DNA of 64,000 nucleotides from Cryptomeria japonica (taxonomy: Eukaryota > Streptophyta > Pinopsida > Cupressales > Cupressaceae), in assembly GCF_030272615.1 (NCBI RefSeq), contig NC_081405.1, positions 648,435,420 to 648,499,419 on the forward strand, in the 5' to 3' direction. The notes beneath the pieces were generated by a model. That model was not told the origin of the DNA and ran no database searches. It saw only the letters and a list, made by a program, of their open reading frames with translations. This document shows, in pieces, positions 23,201-34,109 of the stretch (position 1 is the first letter of the stretch; each line of letters starts with the position of its first letter). A program made the translations under genes and the position numbers.

Positions 23201-24273
23201 AGAAAAGTTATAGGTAGACCTAGAAAATGAAAAATCAAGGAGGAAAGTAGTAGATAGCAAGTGCAATGATTTATAGAAAAGGATAAAAAATTTGGGCTCT
23301 ATAGTAGAAATTGTGGAGTAGGAGAAGAAGGATGCAGAATTGAAGGACCTGACACAAAAACTGACTAAAAGCAGTAATAAAATTGTTGAGGAAAAAGCCA
23401 GTTTTCAAAAATTATACAAAATTTATGAGTCCGCTGCCACCGAAATGAAAAAATTATAGGACCTATTGGATCATGGGAAGGAAAAAGAAAAACATTTGCA
23501 AGAGGAAGAAAGAAAAAAATGTGCACAAATGAAAGAAGACCTGCACAATGCAAATGATAAAATAAAAACTTTGGAGGATAGATTGAAAGATAATATGAAA
23601 AATACAACGAAGTATATACAAGAAAACATTTGGTGGCAAATAATGCAGAGGAGTGAGAAGTTGTGTGAATGGTTTCAATTGACTGAAAGTATGAGACAAT
23701 TTTTTTTTTAAATCAAAGGGCACTATGAGAAGAGCACACATGTTTATTCAAAAGAGGAAATGGCAAAAAAGATTTTGAAAGTAGTCTACAATTCCAGTGA
23801 CAGCTACTTGGCATCCAAGGGAATTAAGAGCCGCTTTGATGCCACAGTTAGGACATCATCTATCATTCAAAAATGCTAGAAGCTAAGGGAAACATTAGAA
23901 GTTATGGACAGTTGTAGAAAAAAGATAATGAAGCTGCAAGAAAAGAAAAATAATTTGATTAAACTTGGTTTGCCTAAGCCTGTTGACACAGAAAATAAAT
24001 TCATTGGAGAAGAAGCTTACAAAAAATCATGGAGATAAAAATGAAGTCTGATTTAGACTTGCTTCCAAAGGACACAACTCCCAAAAGCTTTCTGGAATTC
24101 ATCCAACCATTTACAACTCTAAATTCGGTATTGGATGAAACAGTGATGTCAAGTAAATCTTCTAAATGTGGAATGTTGACGAAGTTGGAGTTGACTTTCC
24201 ATAGTTTATAGAATATTGACCTTCCATCAGATGAAGAGTGGATCACCCTACAAAAATTGGCACAAAATTCTTA
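20214..24273 (+). pseudogene. Long hAT cargo ORF with G-patch-like motif and coiled coil
   Basis: From ATG 20214 (preceded by an in-frame GTG) a single frame runs to about 24015 with about ten in-frame stops, then a shifted frame carries it to TAA at 24271-24273, about 1350 codons. The N-terminus is basic. Residues to about 400 look globular (FTIFNPMLQQKTNK, LPEVFPCPYFV, EAREFAHLLNLGFEAQ, LCYLLLSKYCAILETNKLQ). Near 22140 the motif GASIVEKMGFEGGGLGPR resembles a G-patch (nucleic-acid-associated Gly-rich motif). A Ser/Thr-rich stretch follows, and from 23110 to 24000 it is a Lys/Glu-rich coiled coil. No catalytic or transposase motif is seen. It may be a second transposon function, a captured host gene, or an ORF from a retroelement. 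The LPEVF-to-LLNL spacing faintly resembles VPNVF-to-FNL in the ORF at 4409. Confidence 0.55.
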
Positions 24274-24344
24274 AGAATCATAGTATGTATTGCACAATTT
24301 TCTTCTTTTATTCTTAATTTCAAGGTTTTATATTTTTTTTGTTT

Positions 24345-25075
24345 GCTATTTTGCTAATCTAGCCTATGAATCTAATTTATGAATAGGAATAAAATAGCAC
24401 TCGCTATTACTATTTTGCTAATCCAACCTATGAATCTATGATGCACAGTGCAAAACTTCAGCCAGTAAATTTGTATTCTCAAATTCTCCCTTACTTTAAA
24501 ATTTATGCATTTCTCTACTTCTGATTAGTAGGTTTTAGGCATTGCTATTATCTATGTATAATTTGTCGTGGCGTGAATTAATATTTAATTTTAAACTCTA
24601 TTTTTTGAATAGGAGACATCAAACATGTAGCAGATGTTAAATTGCTAATACAGCCGATGATGGCCATATAAATATGTGTTGAGTTTGTTATTTTGATGTT
24701 CAGTGTTCACATGTTGCAAACTTGCAATTTGACCTGAAGCTGAACATGTTGCTCCCTTGTTTCTATAAAAGGGAATTCAAGGTCATTTGCAATTTTGCAA
24801 AGGGTTTTGAAACTTTGTATTCACTTTTGCATGGACATTGGAGAATCACACAGAAGTTGTTGTTGCTCTCTTGTTTCTATTAAAGGGAATTTAGGGTCAT
24901 TTGCAAAGGGTTTTGAAACTTTGTATTCACTTTTGCAATTGGCATGGAGAATCACATAGATTGGTGTATTACTATTGAATGAATTGTATCATATGGCTAT
25001 ATTTTGAAAGAATTAGTGAAAATCTAAGTTCTCGACATGTGTATTACTATTGAATGAAATTTATCATATGGTTCT
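24345..25075 (+). repeat. Three local direct duplications 3' of the cargo ORF
   Basis: TATTTTGCTAATCTAGCCTA near 24345 recurs near 24410. A 114-bp step duplicates GCTCCCTTGTTTCTATAAAA (24751) as GCTCTCTTGTTTCTATTAAA (24865), each followed by GGGTTTTGAAACTTTGTATT. GTGTATTACTATTGAATGAA near 24965 recurs near 25040. The first 114-bp unit contains a TATAAAAGGG box. No gene is supported here. Confidence 0.85.
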
Positions 25076-25444
25076 AAAATGTATCACACAGATTTGAGAC
25101 TCAAACATGTATAAATAAACAATAAACATCTTTGTATCAATAAACACATTATGGTTTTTTTTTTATTATGCTATTTTAAATTTGGAAATAGAAAGTTGAA
25201 AAATACAATTACAAATCAATATTAAATTCTAATTGTGAAAAGTAATATGCTTTTGTAATCTGAATGATGAGATATAGTAATAAGATTAATAAATACCAAT
25301 GTCTTATAGTTGCCATTCATCCTCATCAAATTCAGTGCTTTCTTGATTCTTGTATGTGGTTTCTTTACTCTAAGTCTGAGTCTGCATATCTTTGCCGAAC
25401 TACATGTCAATGCTACCAGTAGGTCCACTAGTCCCACTGGCACT

Positions 25445-28014
25445 TTAGTTTGAAGTGTTTCCCAAACCTCTTCTTTCACATTTGGACCTCCAGATTTGTA
25501 GTGCCCTATCGTAAGGAAAAGTGTGGACATCATACTTAGATGTATAGAGCCTCAAGCAATTTTCCAAATATTTGTCTAGTTTGTTTCTTAGCTTTGATTT
25601 TAGGAACCCCAAAGCAATGAAAACTCTCTCATCTTCCACCGAACCCAATATCATGGTAAGACATAAATCAGCAAGCTTCACATATTCTTGCATTGAATCA
25701 CGCAAGGATGCATTCTCAGCTATATATTTCCAAAGCCTTGTTAATAATCTCTCTTCGCGGGGGTTCTCCATTTTGGCATATTGTACTTTCATAGTGTATG
25801 CAAAATGAGATGATTGCTCTCGAAGATGAGTTTCATCTAATATTCCATTTATAGTTACTCCATTAAATTCTCTGGATATGCAAAATTGTTTTACCAAAGT
25901 CAGTAGCTTACATAAAAAATCAGATGCACTGTTGAGGCTCCAATAATGAGGAAACACAATAGACATGGCTTCGAGTAGGTTGTCAAGAGGGAATCTGCTT
26001 CTAATTTTTGAGGAAAGATCATATGCAATTTTCTTCATAGAAGTAGTTACAATCTCAACAATCTTGTCGAAATCTTCCTTTGTACCTCTTGCTAGTTTCT
26101 TCCTGTTGCGCTTTCCTGGTTCCTCGAGGTCAATCATGGCATAGAAGTGCATTGGTATCTCAACTCCCCATACATTAGAACATACCACCCCATCTGCACC
26201 GATTTGTAAAAGTTATCAGGATTGTTCAAATCTGTGAGTGTCCACCACTTAACAAATTTTTCATCAGATAGTGTTGGTTGATTTTGATAGAGATTGTTGA
26301 GGTTCATGCATGTCATCTTATGCAACGTAGCATATTCTATAATATACAGAGCTCTTTTTTGGGTAGCCTTCATAATATTCCTCATTTCCTCTAGTATGGG
26401 TAGAAGAGCTGCTAAACTTAAGAGTGTCTCTAAATTACTTAACCTGCCAAGAAGTTTAGGAAATTTCGGTTGATATGATTCATCACGAGTTTTGTGAAAT
26501 AGTCCAATCAAGGATGGACATTCTGAAAACACTCGATGTGCTGGACCATCCAAAGAGATCCATCTGGTATCATTATCCTTGAGAGGCTTCTTCCCATCAG
26601 TTAATCCATCAGCAAAGTGTTGAAATTCCATAAATCGTTTGGGACTTCAACAGAAGTGTGAGTAGAGCTCTCTAATTAAAATTTCAATTTTTTTAACCAA
26701 AGAAAACTTGCTCACAATTCCAAAAGCTAGATTCATTCTATGAGCCATGCAATAAATTGTAGTAATGTACAGTGCAAATGAAGTTTCAATCTTTGTACAA
26801 AGACCGTTCCTATGACCTTGCATTACTGAAGCTCCATTTTCTCCAACACAAACCAATTTTTTGGCTACCATCATGTCATCCATACCTCCATATTCAATTA
26901 AACTTCTTTGTACTAGTTGAAATAAATTTTCCGTTGTCACACTCTCCTTCATTTTAGCAATAGATAGTAGATGAGGTTGGCGGGTATGATTCTCTACAGT
27001 ATAAACATGCATGCATACCCATGAAGTATTGTCTACTATCATAACTTTTTCTAAAGAAAATGCAATGAAGTTTGACTCTCTTATTTTTTCCTATACATCT
27101 TCTTTTTCAACCTCAGCAAGACAACTTGCCCATTCCCATCCACTGTTTACTGACTAGTGTCTATTAGGATAGTTAGGAACTTTCAAAAAGTATAATAAAC
27201 CACTAATTGATTGGAAATCTATCATAGCATGCCCTCTGCTCAAAATATGAAAAACAATGCTTAACTGAACAACTTTTCCTAGTTGTTCTATTTGCATTAC
27301 TTTTCCAAAAATAGCTTCAATAGAACCTTTAACTTCAGCAAGATTTGTCTGTAGTTTCTCATGAAAATAATACTCTTTGGCATTCCTCACATGCTTACAT
27401 TCATCCTTTGTTTTCCATCTTATCACTAATTTTTCAACCCCATCTATCATTTGTTTTTCATAAACTTTACCCATATACTTTTCCATGGTGTCAAATTTTA
27501 GCTGCGACCTAATTTCCTTCTTATTTTTCCAAGTGCAAATCTTACACCTGCATTCTATTGGAGGCTAGCCTTCAATTGGATTCTCCATTGGTTCAATGAA
27601 TGGATACTTCGATGCCCAATTAATTTGAAAATTCTTCACTGACATATCCCACTCCCAATCCTTTTTTGATTGTGGTTCACCATTTTTTGATATGGCTTTT
27701 CTTTTCCCCTTCCATGCATTATCATCAATGGCATTATCACCCAAGTCAATTATATCATTCTGGCTAACTTGGGTATCTACCAGATAATCTTCTTCAAGAT
27801 CATCTTTATCTGAGATATCAGGTTCGTCACCGTCTTCAACATGTGGTGCAGGTGGCGAATTTTGTACTTGTACTTGTGATGATGTACCTTCCTGATTTTC
27901 ACCAGTACCACAATCTTTTCCAATGCCAAAGTACGAAGACAATGTTCTACTTTTTGTTGGCCTCTCCTAGCCTTCCCCAAATTCAAGTTTCCTACCCCTC
28001 TTTCTGTTCGACAT
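25445..28014 (-). pseudogene. hAT transposase
   Basis: From ATG (28014-28012) to TAA at 25447-25445, about 855 codons. Order: a basic start, an acidic linker, a zinc-binding cluster ECRCKIC near 27550, a transposase core with VDNTSWVCMHVY, VCVGENGASVMQG and IYCMAHRMNLAF, a linker KDNDTRWISLDGPAHR, and the C-terminal hAT dimerisation region with SVEDERVFIALGFLKSKLR and a final FPYDRALQIW. The core resembles the ZNF862-like lineage of hAT proteins. It would cut and join DNA at the element ends. Five in-frame stops (near 27966, 27565, 27165, 27090 and 26645) fit decayed CAG or CGA codons, and there is one frameshift near 26180. The copy is inactive. Confidence 0.9.
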
Positions 28015-28788
28015 CTCCAACAAAATAAAGGCTGCCAAAAAAATATCAATTTGTTGAAGAAGCAATAATAGACTATAATGTATAATATACCACTTCAAAA
28101 ATATAATCACTCACCTTTAGGCTTTAGGTCACTAGCAGTCGCCAATACAGTCAACAACAATGATTTTCCTTGGTCTGAAACTTTTCTATTGATCAGAATT
28201 CAGAGCCTAGAACCCACTAGATTGTGTTGAGATAGATCTAATCTTTGCATGTATTTATACCAATCCTTATATGGTGAATTCCGCGGGAATTTTATATGGT
28301 ATACAAATATTTGGCGAATCCTGCGTAATTATAACACCACTTATGTAATTTTCGAGGCAACTATAGGTCATCCAAATATGACTTATTTAATTTTCAAAGT
28401 GATTATAGGTCATCCAAATAATAGGTGAATGAAATATAGTTGGCAAAAGTTGGGGTGACTGGAGACATGCATCAACAAGATGTTAGGCAAATTGGGTCCC
28501 CTTGGCCAACAAATCTTCACATGCCTATAGGCAAATTAAGGTTATCTATTAAGGAAATATCGGCGAGTGTAGGCGAAATAATAAAATTTATCATGTGTCC
28601 ACCATATATTGTATTGGTGAAATCATTGCATAGAAACATTTAATTGCATAAAACATATGGCAATCGGGCCATGACTTTAATGGAAATTGATAATGTTCTG
28701 GCAACATGGCCACCCCCAGACAGTATAAAATATTTGCCATTTCCGACATGGCCAACGTGAAAAATTTGCCATTGGCAAATATTTGCCA
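28015..28788. other. hAT right subterminal region, no gene
   Basis: Leader of the transposase plus subterminal DNA. Motifs shared with the left end include GTAGGCGAAATAATAAAATT, GTATTGGTGA, TTGGCGAAT and repeated TGGCAAAT, with a palindromic GGCAAATATTTGCC at 28774-28787. A short duplicated phrase ATAGGTCATCCAAATA appears near 28360 and 28405. Confidence 0.6.
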
Positions 28789-28803
28789 CTAAAGTAATCT
28801 CTG
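28789..28803 (-). repeat. hAT right terminal inverted repeat
   Basis: Reverse complement CAGAGATTACTTTAG, matching the left end at 11 of the first 14 positions. It starts with the hAT-type CAGAG. Confidence 0.75.
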
Positions 28804-28811
28804 CTTTGCAA

Positions 28812-29340
28812 TTCTTTCCACCATAATGCACCATGCCCTTTCAACTTAGGCTGTGCCAACTGAACTCTCTGCGGGTCCTTGACATCCTCAAACTCAAAGT
28901 AATCCTCAAACTCTCCAATCCAATCAATCAGATCCTTCGGGTTTAGCGTTCCAAAAAAGTTTGAAACTTCCACTTTATGAACGTTATTCTCTTGTGCCAC
29001 TGCTCTCAAGAATCTTTCCTCTCATCCATCTTCTGGACCTTCAGCCTCTTCTTCCTTGAGCTCTTCCTCAGCTTCTTCATATTCATTCTTTGACTCCGGA
29101 CTCCTCCGTAAACCAGCCAATGTGTTTTGGATCTCGTTCCTCATCTCATTCTTGATATCCTCTATCATTTTCTCTACCCTCTAGGGGTTCATCCTTCTAG
29201 GCAGCATCTCCTCCTCTACTCTAGTGAACTACCCCAACTCGACAATCTGACTATAGGTTTTAATTGCCTCTCATGTGGTGATCTATTGAACACATGTGCA
29301 ACCTACCTCCAATCAGTGATCTATCCACCCAAAAGAAAGT
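28812..29340 (-). pseudogene. gag: Element B gag, N-terminal half
   Basis: The minus strand carries NNVHKVEVSNFFGTLNPKDL, DWIGEFEDYFEFEDV, QRVQLAQPKLKG and HGALWWKELQ, the first half of the gypsy capsid domain, ending exactly at the hAT insertion. The C-half resumes at 15080. Upstream (29340-29010) is an acidic region with several stops, consistent with the gag N-terminus. The hAT orientation and the gag orientation are the same. Confidence 0.85.
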
Positions 29341-29384
29341 GTCAAGGTTCATAAAAAATCATTCCACCAACCAGTTTATAACTA

Positions 29385-29396
29385 CCTCTAATATCA
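29385..29396 (-). other. Primer-binding site of element B
   Basis: The minus strand TGATATTAGAGG lies two bases inside the 5' LTR and matches the initiator-methionine tRNA site TGGTATCAGAGC at nine of twelve positions. Two of the mismatches are transitions. Confidence 0.7.
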
Positions 29397-29398
29397 AT

Positions 29399-30209
29399 TG
29401 ATGCAACCATAACTGATGAATCCTCAAAAGAGAGCTGAGCGGCTTATGTAGAAAGAGTAACACAACGAAAGGAACAATAAAATATAAAAAGATTACAAAA
29501 AAAAATCATATTATTGTTTTAAAACCTCTGGCACCAACTGGCTATCATTATACAATGATCATAGAACATCTGGTAGTCAACCGGTTACATACAGGCTACA
29601 TGCCAAATACAATCCATTTGGAACTCTCAAAGTCAACCCAATCTCTAATCATGAATCCAAATCCTTATTCTAATCTCTACTTACTATGTTTGTGTTACAA
29701 ATGAATAAATAATACCCTATATATACCCTTTGGAACATATCTAGGTCAACCACAAAAGATTGCATTTACCAATGCAAGAAAATGAAATGTGTAACTGGGT
29801 TGGCCCTAAGAATGAAAGAAATTCCTCCAGAAAATAACAACCAAGAAGTGTGGATGAATAGGAAGGTTGGCCACACACCAAAGAATATTGGACAAGACCC
29901 CAAATAGATCCACACACCAATAAACCACTTTGGAAATGAAGGAAAACCAACCGGTAAGCTCAAGACCTCTCTCGGAACCTATAAACAGTCAAATTGGGAG
30001 TGATAACTAGCCAGAAAAGAATCCAAATGGATTGAAAATTTGGGATCAAGCACATGAACCAGCCTAGAAATTGAAAATTGGATCTGAAATGAAAAGCAAG
30101 CAACTACAAGCACCTACTGGTAGGAACACAAAAAATTGTACACTAAACTGAAAGGAAATATTTTTGGTTGATGCAAGATTGCTCATAGACCAAGGATGCT
30201 CCTACATCA
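29399..30209 (-). mobile_element. 5' LTR of element B
   Basis: 811 bp, starting (minus strand) TGATGTAGGAG and ending GGTTGCATCA. It pairs with 12783-13588. The outer flank 30210-30214 is CATCA, equal to 12778-12782. Confidence 0.9.
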
Positions 30210-30214
30210 CATCA

Positions 30215-30840
30215 GGTGACACTAGAAAAATACTTTCTCTTGATCCGACTTAGGCACAACTTCCATCCAATCCTATTTTCCACAATTCATTCACCAAATT
30301 GGGAGAAATCTGGTCTACACTATCATAGAGAGTCAAGGAGAACATGTAAGTGCCTGGCCCGGTTTCTACAAATAAGATATCTACCCAAGGATCCCCAGAC
30401 TTCAGTACTGTAAAAGTTGGCTTTAGGCTTAGGGTTTAAACACATATTTTTTCATTCAAGTGGGATCATGGCATGGGACCAATCCATATGTATTTCCTCT
30501 CCCAAGTATTTACAAAAGCTTCTACTTAGGAGCATTGCATAACTGGTAGGAATATCGACAACTAGTATAGTTAACTTCAATCTCTTTTTTAAGAAAAGTG
30601 ACCAAAGTCACCTATGCATCTTTAATTTGCCCTATGATTGGAATTGCATAGCCATCCATGTAATAATATTTACCCTAAGAGGAGGTAATGGACAGACCTA
30701 GGGCTTGTTCTACTTGAGCAGGCATCACATTTTCTGAAGCCCCAAAGTCAATAATACAATTTCTTAACCTAAAAACAACAATGAATAAAGACACACAAAA
30801 TGGTTTCACTCTAGAAGAGGAATTTGGTCAACTAGAAGGA
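30215..30840 (-). pseudogene. Element A protease, then start of RNase H
   Basis: On the minus strand, CIIDFGASENVMPAQVEQ (a retropepsin active site in which the usual DSG reads DFG) is followed, after frame changes, by LTILVVDIPTSYAMLLSR and GEEIHMDWSHAMIPLE. After about 220 bp the strand ends in LVSPD at the edge of element B, which is the start of the RNase H continued at 12782. Reverse transcriptase cannot fit in the interval, so element A also lacks it. Confidence 0.7.
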
Positions 30841-31199
30841 TTATGTTTTGGATTGGAACAAACTTGTTCTTCAGCATAGGCTTCATTTTCGCAAAAGAGA
30901 TGGGGATTATGTTGGGATGATGGAGTTTCTTCCTTAATATACTTAACTATTATATCCAATCCTTTGGGGTTTAGTCTTAGATATTTGGCTTGGGAAATTT
31001 GGATCTTAGTATTTTTACAAGACTCAATAATATCAAAAGAATTAGGACTCAATATGGCAGTAGGGGAGGGGGAAGGTGCTACCTCATCTTGTCATTCTTT
31101 TGGCATCCCTTATTCTACTTTCTTTTGCTTAGTCAAAAGATATTTTGAAGTGGAGGAAGGGTTACTCTATTCTCCCTTTGCATGTTGTGATCTAGTGTA

Positions 31200-32470
31200 T
31201 GCGACACAATTTGGATCATTCACTTCAAACAAATGCATCTTCCTTATCATCGATGTTAGGTACATACTTAAAAAAATTCACCCCATCATCTTTGGAGGGG
31301 CTAGGCTCTTCTACATAGGATTCGGTGACATGTTCGCTTATTGAGAGCATATGTGTATACATTATCATCTTTGGGAAAGTAGCTCCATCGTGATCATAGG
31401 TCAGGTGGAAATTACAGTGATTTTGCATTCCTGAAGACAAAGGGAAAGGCCCCTCAATTGCTAGTCTTTGGTTCAGAGGAGTTATAGACAAGGTCTTATT
31501 TTGAGCTCCTTGGTAATTATAATCTCTTCTAGGAATGTCTTGACAAAAATTTGATGGAACCTTAGAACTTTCCTTTTCAAAGTGATAATATCATTCACTA
31601 ACCTCTGAATTATAGGATCAATGGAGTTTACCAGTGAGGGTTTACTAGTTTGCAACTCTCTCTTCCATTTCCCATCCACTATTAGATCATCTTCAATTTC
31701 CACAACCAAATTTTGAGCAGCTTCTAAATCATTTACACCTTCCCTTTTAATGGTGAAACTTATGTCGGGTGGCAAGGTATTGATAAACATATATTTCAAC
31801 AAAGGATTGTCGAGCCTCATATTCATGAAATTTTTTGTTATATTACTTATTGAACTTGGCCACAAAATCCCTCATAGTCTCATGCACCTCTTTCTTAATG
31901 GAGCCTAATTGGGCAACTGTGACTAAATCATCCTTTCTTGTTTTAAACCTATTTTCAATTTTTTCCCTCAACTTATTCCAATCATTTATGGAATCATTAG
32001 GTAAAGAATAGAACCAATTGGTTGGAGGGCCCATCAAAGGTTCTACAAATAACCTCATGGCAACATCTTCATGCTAGACTTCCAGAATTAAGGATGCAAC
32101 AAAGAAATCTTTCAAATGTTCATCAGAAGAAAATTTTCCATCTCCATTAAACTTAATATATAATTTTCCCAGACTATCTTGGTAAATCATGAAGTTGAAC
32201 TCCAACACCAAATGCGAGAGGGCCTATAATGACACCCCATGGAATAGGTTGGGCCATGTCAAAGGAATTATGAGGAGGAAAACAAACTTGGATAGGTAAG
32301 ATAGTTCCTTGCAAGACATGAATTTGGCTGAGTGTATGTGAACTTGTTGGGGCAAGTCTACTAGGTCTAGGAGGAAAAGGTGGTCTGCTATTGGACTTGG
32401 TCCTTTGTGTGGGTGGAAAGGTTGAGAAGTTAATATATTCCAAGAACTCAAAATATTTATCCACCACTCC
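31200..32470 (-). pseudogene. gag: Element A gag
   Basis: The minus strand contains a Pro-rich N-terminus (32470-32180), then the gypsy capsid core MRLFVEPLMGPPTNWFYSL, NDWNKLREKIENRFKTRK and TMRDFVAKFNK (32058-31843), and in another frame NPLLKYMFINTLPPDI and EAAQNLVVEIEDDL (31820-31500). A knuckle-like CNFHLTYDHDG lies near 31410. At least two frameshifts are present. The next ORF pieces toward the left (31050-30840) lead into the protease. Confidence 0.82.
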
Positions 32471-32872
32471 TTTCTTCTTATCACTTCTAGTATATTAGAA
32501 GCCAAAATTTTACACTAAAACAATAGGACTCAGAGTTTCCAACTTCTACTTACAGTAGAAGATTTAATTAATTCAAGGAGCCAGTAAGGGAACAACTTCA
32601 TCTACTAAAATTATCACACATTCTTGAGCAACATCTAAATGCACCAAATTCTCTCCATACTCTTATTCTTTCTCCAAAACTTCATTAACTTTGTGGAACT
32701 CATAGTCAGTTCTTCTTTGTTCCCAAGCAAGCCACCAAAGACCTACAACTATATCTTCTTGGTTATTAGTTAACCAATCCACATTAGGCTACAAAACAAG
32801 GGGAACCTGCCTTGGAAAAACCATGGCCTACTGCACACAAATTCATGATATACAATAATGGATTCTTTATAT

Positions 32873-32889
32873 CCCCAGTAGAGTCACCA
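32873..32889 (-). other. Primer-binding site of element A
   Basis: The minus strand TGGTGACTCTACTGGGG closely resembles TGGCGACTCCACTGGGGA, the tRNA-Arg-type primer site known in Ogre/Tat-like gypsy elements. It lies upstream of gag in the right orientation. The interval 32520-32872 is the untranslated leader. Confidence 0.7.
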
Positions 32890-32893
32890 AAAA

Positions 32894-33560
32894 TCTATCA
32901 GTTAATAGATTTATCACCTAACTCTATACTTGTGTGCCCACAAAGGTGACAAATGTAACCATAGCTGAACTAGTCTCAAATAACCATTAACTGATTGATT
33001 CTCTGCTTATTTTACAAGGTGACAACTACCTTCATAATATTTTTAACAAATAATGAACCATTGATAATTGCTTTTAACCAAAAAGAAAACTAAGGGAATG
33101 CTTTTAACCATAAATCTATACAAGGGCATACATGCATCATAATTCATATTTTCTTTGTAATTTTTCAATCTTAATATAAACCAAAAATCACCACAAAAGC
33201 ATCATTGATAGATAACACTCTTGTAGTAACATAAATACTTAATCAATCACTTCCAATATAGATCACTCATTAAGAAGCTATTCAACACAAACAAAGGAGT
33301 CCATACACCACAACTCAAAGATCATAGATATCTGAAACCACCAATGTCTTTCTACATTGAAATTAACTGAAAACAAAAATATACTTAATAAACTTAAGTT
33401 TTTTCTCTAATGAGAAATTCAAAGTTTTCCCAAAATATCCTTAATTTAGTTTAAGTCCAACTATTTAAAGCTTAAAAATAATGGTTTCTTGAAGACAACT
33501 GGTATTCAAACCTGAGTCTTTAAAAAGGAGAGAGAGCCAATATCAAGAAAAACAATAAAA
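32894..33560 (-). mobile_element. Probable 5' LTR of element A (edges uncertain)
   Basis: By position this is the LTR on the outer side of the primer site. It is AT-rich and non-coding, with an inverted repeat AATCTAT/ATAGATT at 32891-32910. No second copy is in the window, so length and edges cannot be fixed. Confidence 0.4.
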
Positions 33561-33885
33561 ATTATAAAATCACAACTACTGCTCCAGCTTCAAAACCATC
33601 AATAACCTCCACCTGTTGTTGATCCCATGCCACCACTTGAGCTTCGATCTTTTGCCTCTATTCTTGGTACTTGTTGATGACCATGGTAATGCTTCTATCC
33701 CCAACAGTGGTCATGATTTGCAACCTTGTTTTCCACTTAGAAAATTATTTGTCTATACTAGCCAAGTTACCGTGCACTAACTCATTTGGGTGCATTTTCC
33801 GACAAACATTTCTAATGAACTATGCAATTTATTTCATTTTGTCAGATCTTACAAGGCAAATTGAGTCAAATTTTTATTTTTATTG
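33560..33885 (-). pseudogene. Unknown coding-like fragment
   Basis: The minus strand reads IRNVCRKMHPNELVHGNLAS, FSKWKTRLQIMTTVGDRSIT, INKYQE, then QKIEAQVVAWDQQQVEVIDG, with two TAG/TAA stops. It looks like a helical, possibly coiled-coil protein end. It is not recognised. It could be part of the DNA or LTR element adjoining the CACTA. Confidence 0.3.
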
Positions 33886-34109
33886 AAATATTGCCCAATG
33901 TTAGTCAAAATTCCAATGAAACTAGTTATCATCAGAATCTTTCCCAACATTCATCGGAATTCTGATGAAAAACTAAAAATTAGTGAAAATGTAAAAAAAA
34001 AAAACTGTGTGCAAATAGTGTTTTGCATACTTGCAACATCGTTTTGCTTGGTTTTTGAAGGTTCTAGACCAAATTTTCCATAGCCCAATTTTTTTGCAAA
34101 TGAAGAAAA

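Larger units (their letters stand above)
15089..28803 (-). mobile_element. Giant hAT transposon (13.7 kb) with cargo ORFs
   Basis: The outer ends are CATGGATAACTTTA (left) and, reverse-complemented, CAGAGATTACTTTA (right): 11 of 14 positions agree and both begin with the CA start typical of hAT ends (CAGRG class). The 8-bp flanks match at six positions. Removing the element with one flank copy restores the gag frame of element B. The transposase (25445-28014) reads inward from the right end. Both ends share subterminal motifs (TGTATTGGYGA, GGCGAATAAT, TGGCAAAT). The other contents are decayed ORFs at 16100-16729 (+), 17378-18049 (-) and 20214-24273 (+), and several local repeat arrays. Most hAT elements are a few kb, so 13.7 kb is unusual. 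Some of the interior could itself be nested insertions, but I found no other target duplications inside. Confidence 0.8.
12783..30209 (-). mobile_element. Ty3/gypsy element B, split by a hAT transposon
   Basis: The two LTRs (12783-13588 and 29399-30209) both begin and end in the inverted pair TGATG/CATCA (one start decayed to TAATG). They are flanked by the perfect 5-bp duplication CATCA at 12778-12782 and 30210-30214. The internal order on the minus strand is: primer site, gag N-half, hAT insertion, gag C-half, protease, tail, 3' LTR. Reverse transcriptase, RNase H and integrase are absent from the roughly 200 bp between protease and tail, so B is either internally deleted or belongs to a non-autonomous family. 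The LTRs differ at about 13% of sites in a 105-bp block I aligned by eye, so the insertion is old. Confidence 0.88.

Noticed and set aside
25222-25533. A 103-codon minus-strand frame at the hAT transposase C-terminus
   Set aside because: It overlaps the transposase in another frame, and the recognisable dimerisation motif is in the frame ending at 25445.
27777-28049. Cys/His-containing frame upstream of the transposase
   Set aside because: It is a different frame over the transposase N-terminus. The frame starting at 28014 joins the acidic linker and zinc cluster.
33765-33790. CACTA terminal sequence (a CACTAA occurs at 33775)
   Set aside because: It is a single six-base match with no partner at the other end of the transposase gene and no 3-bp duplication.
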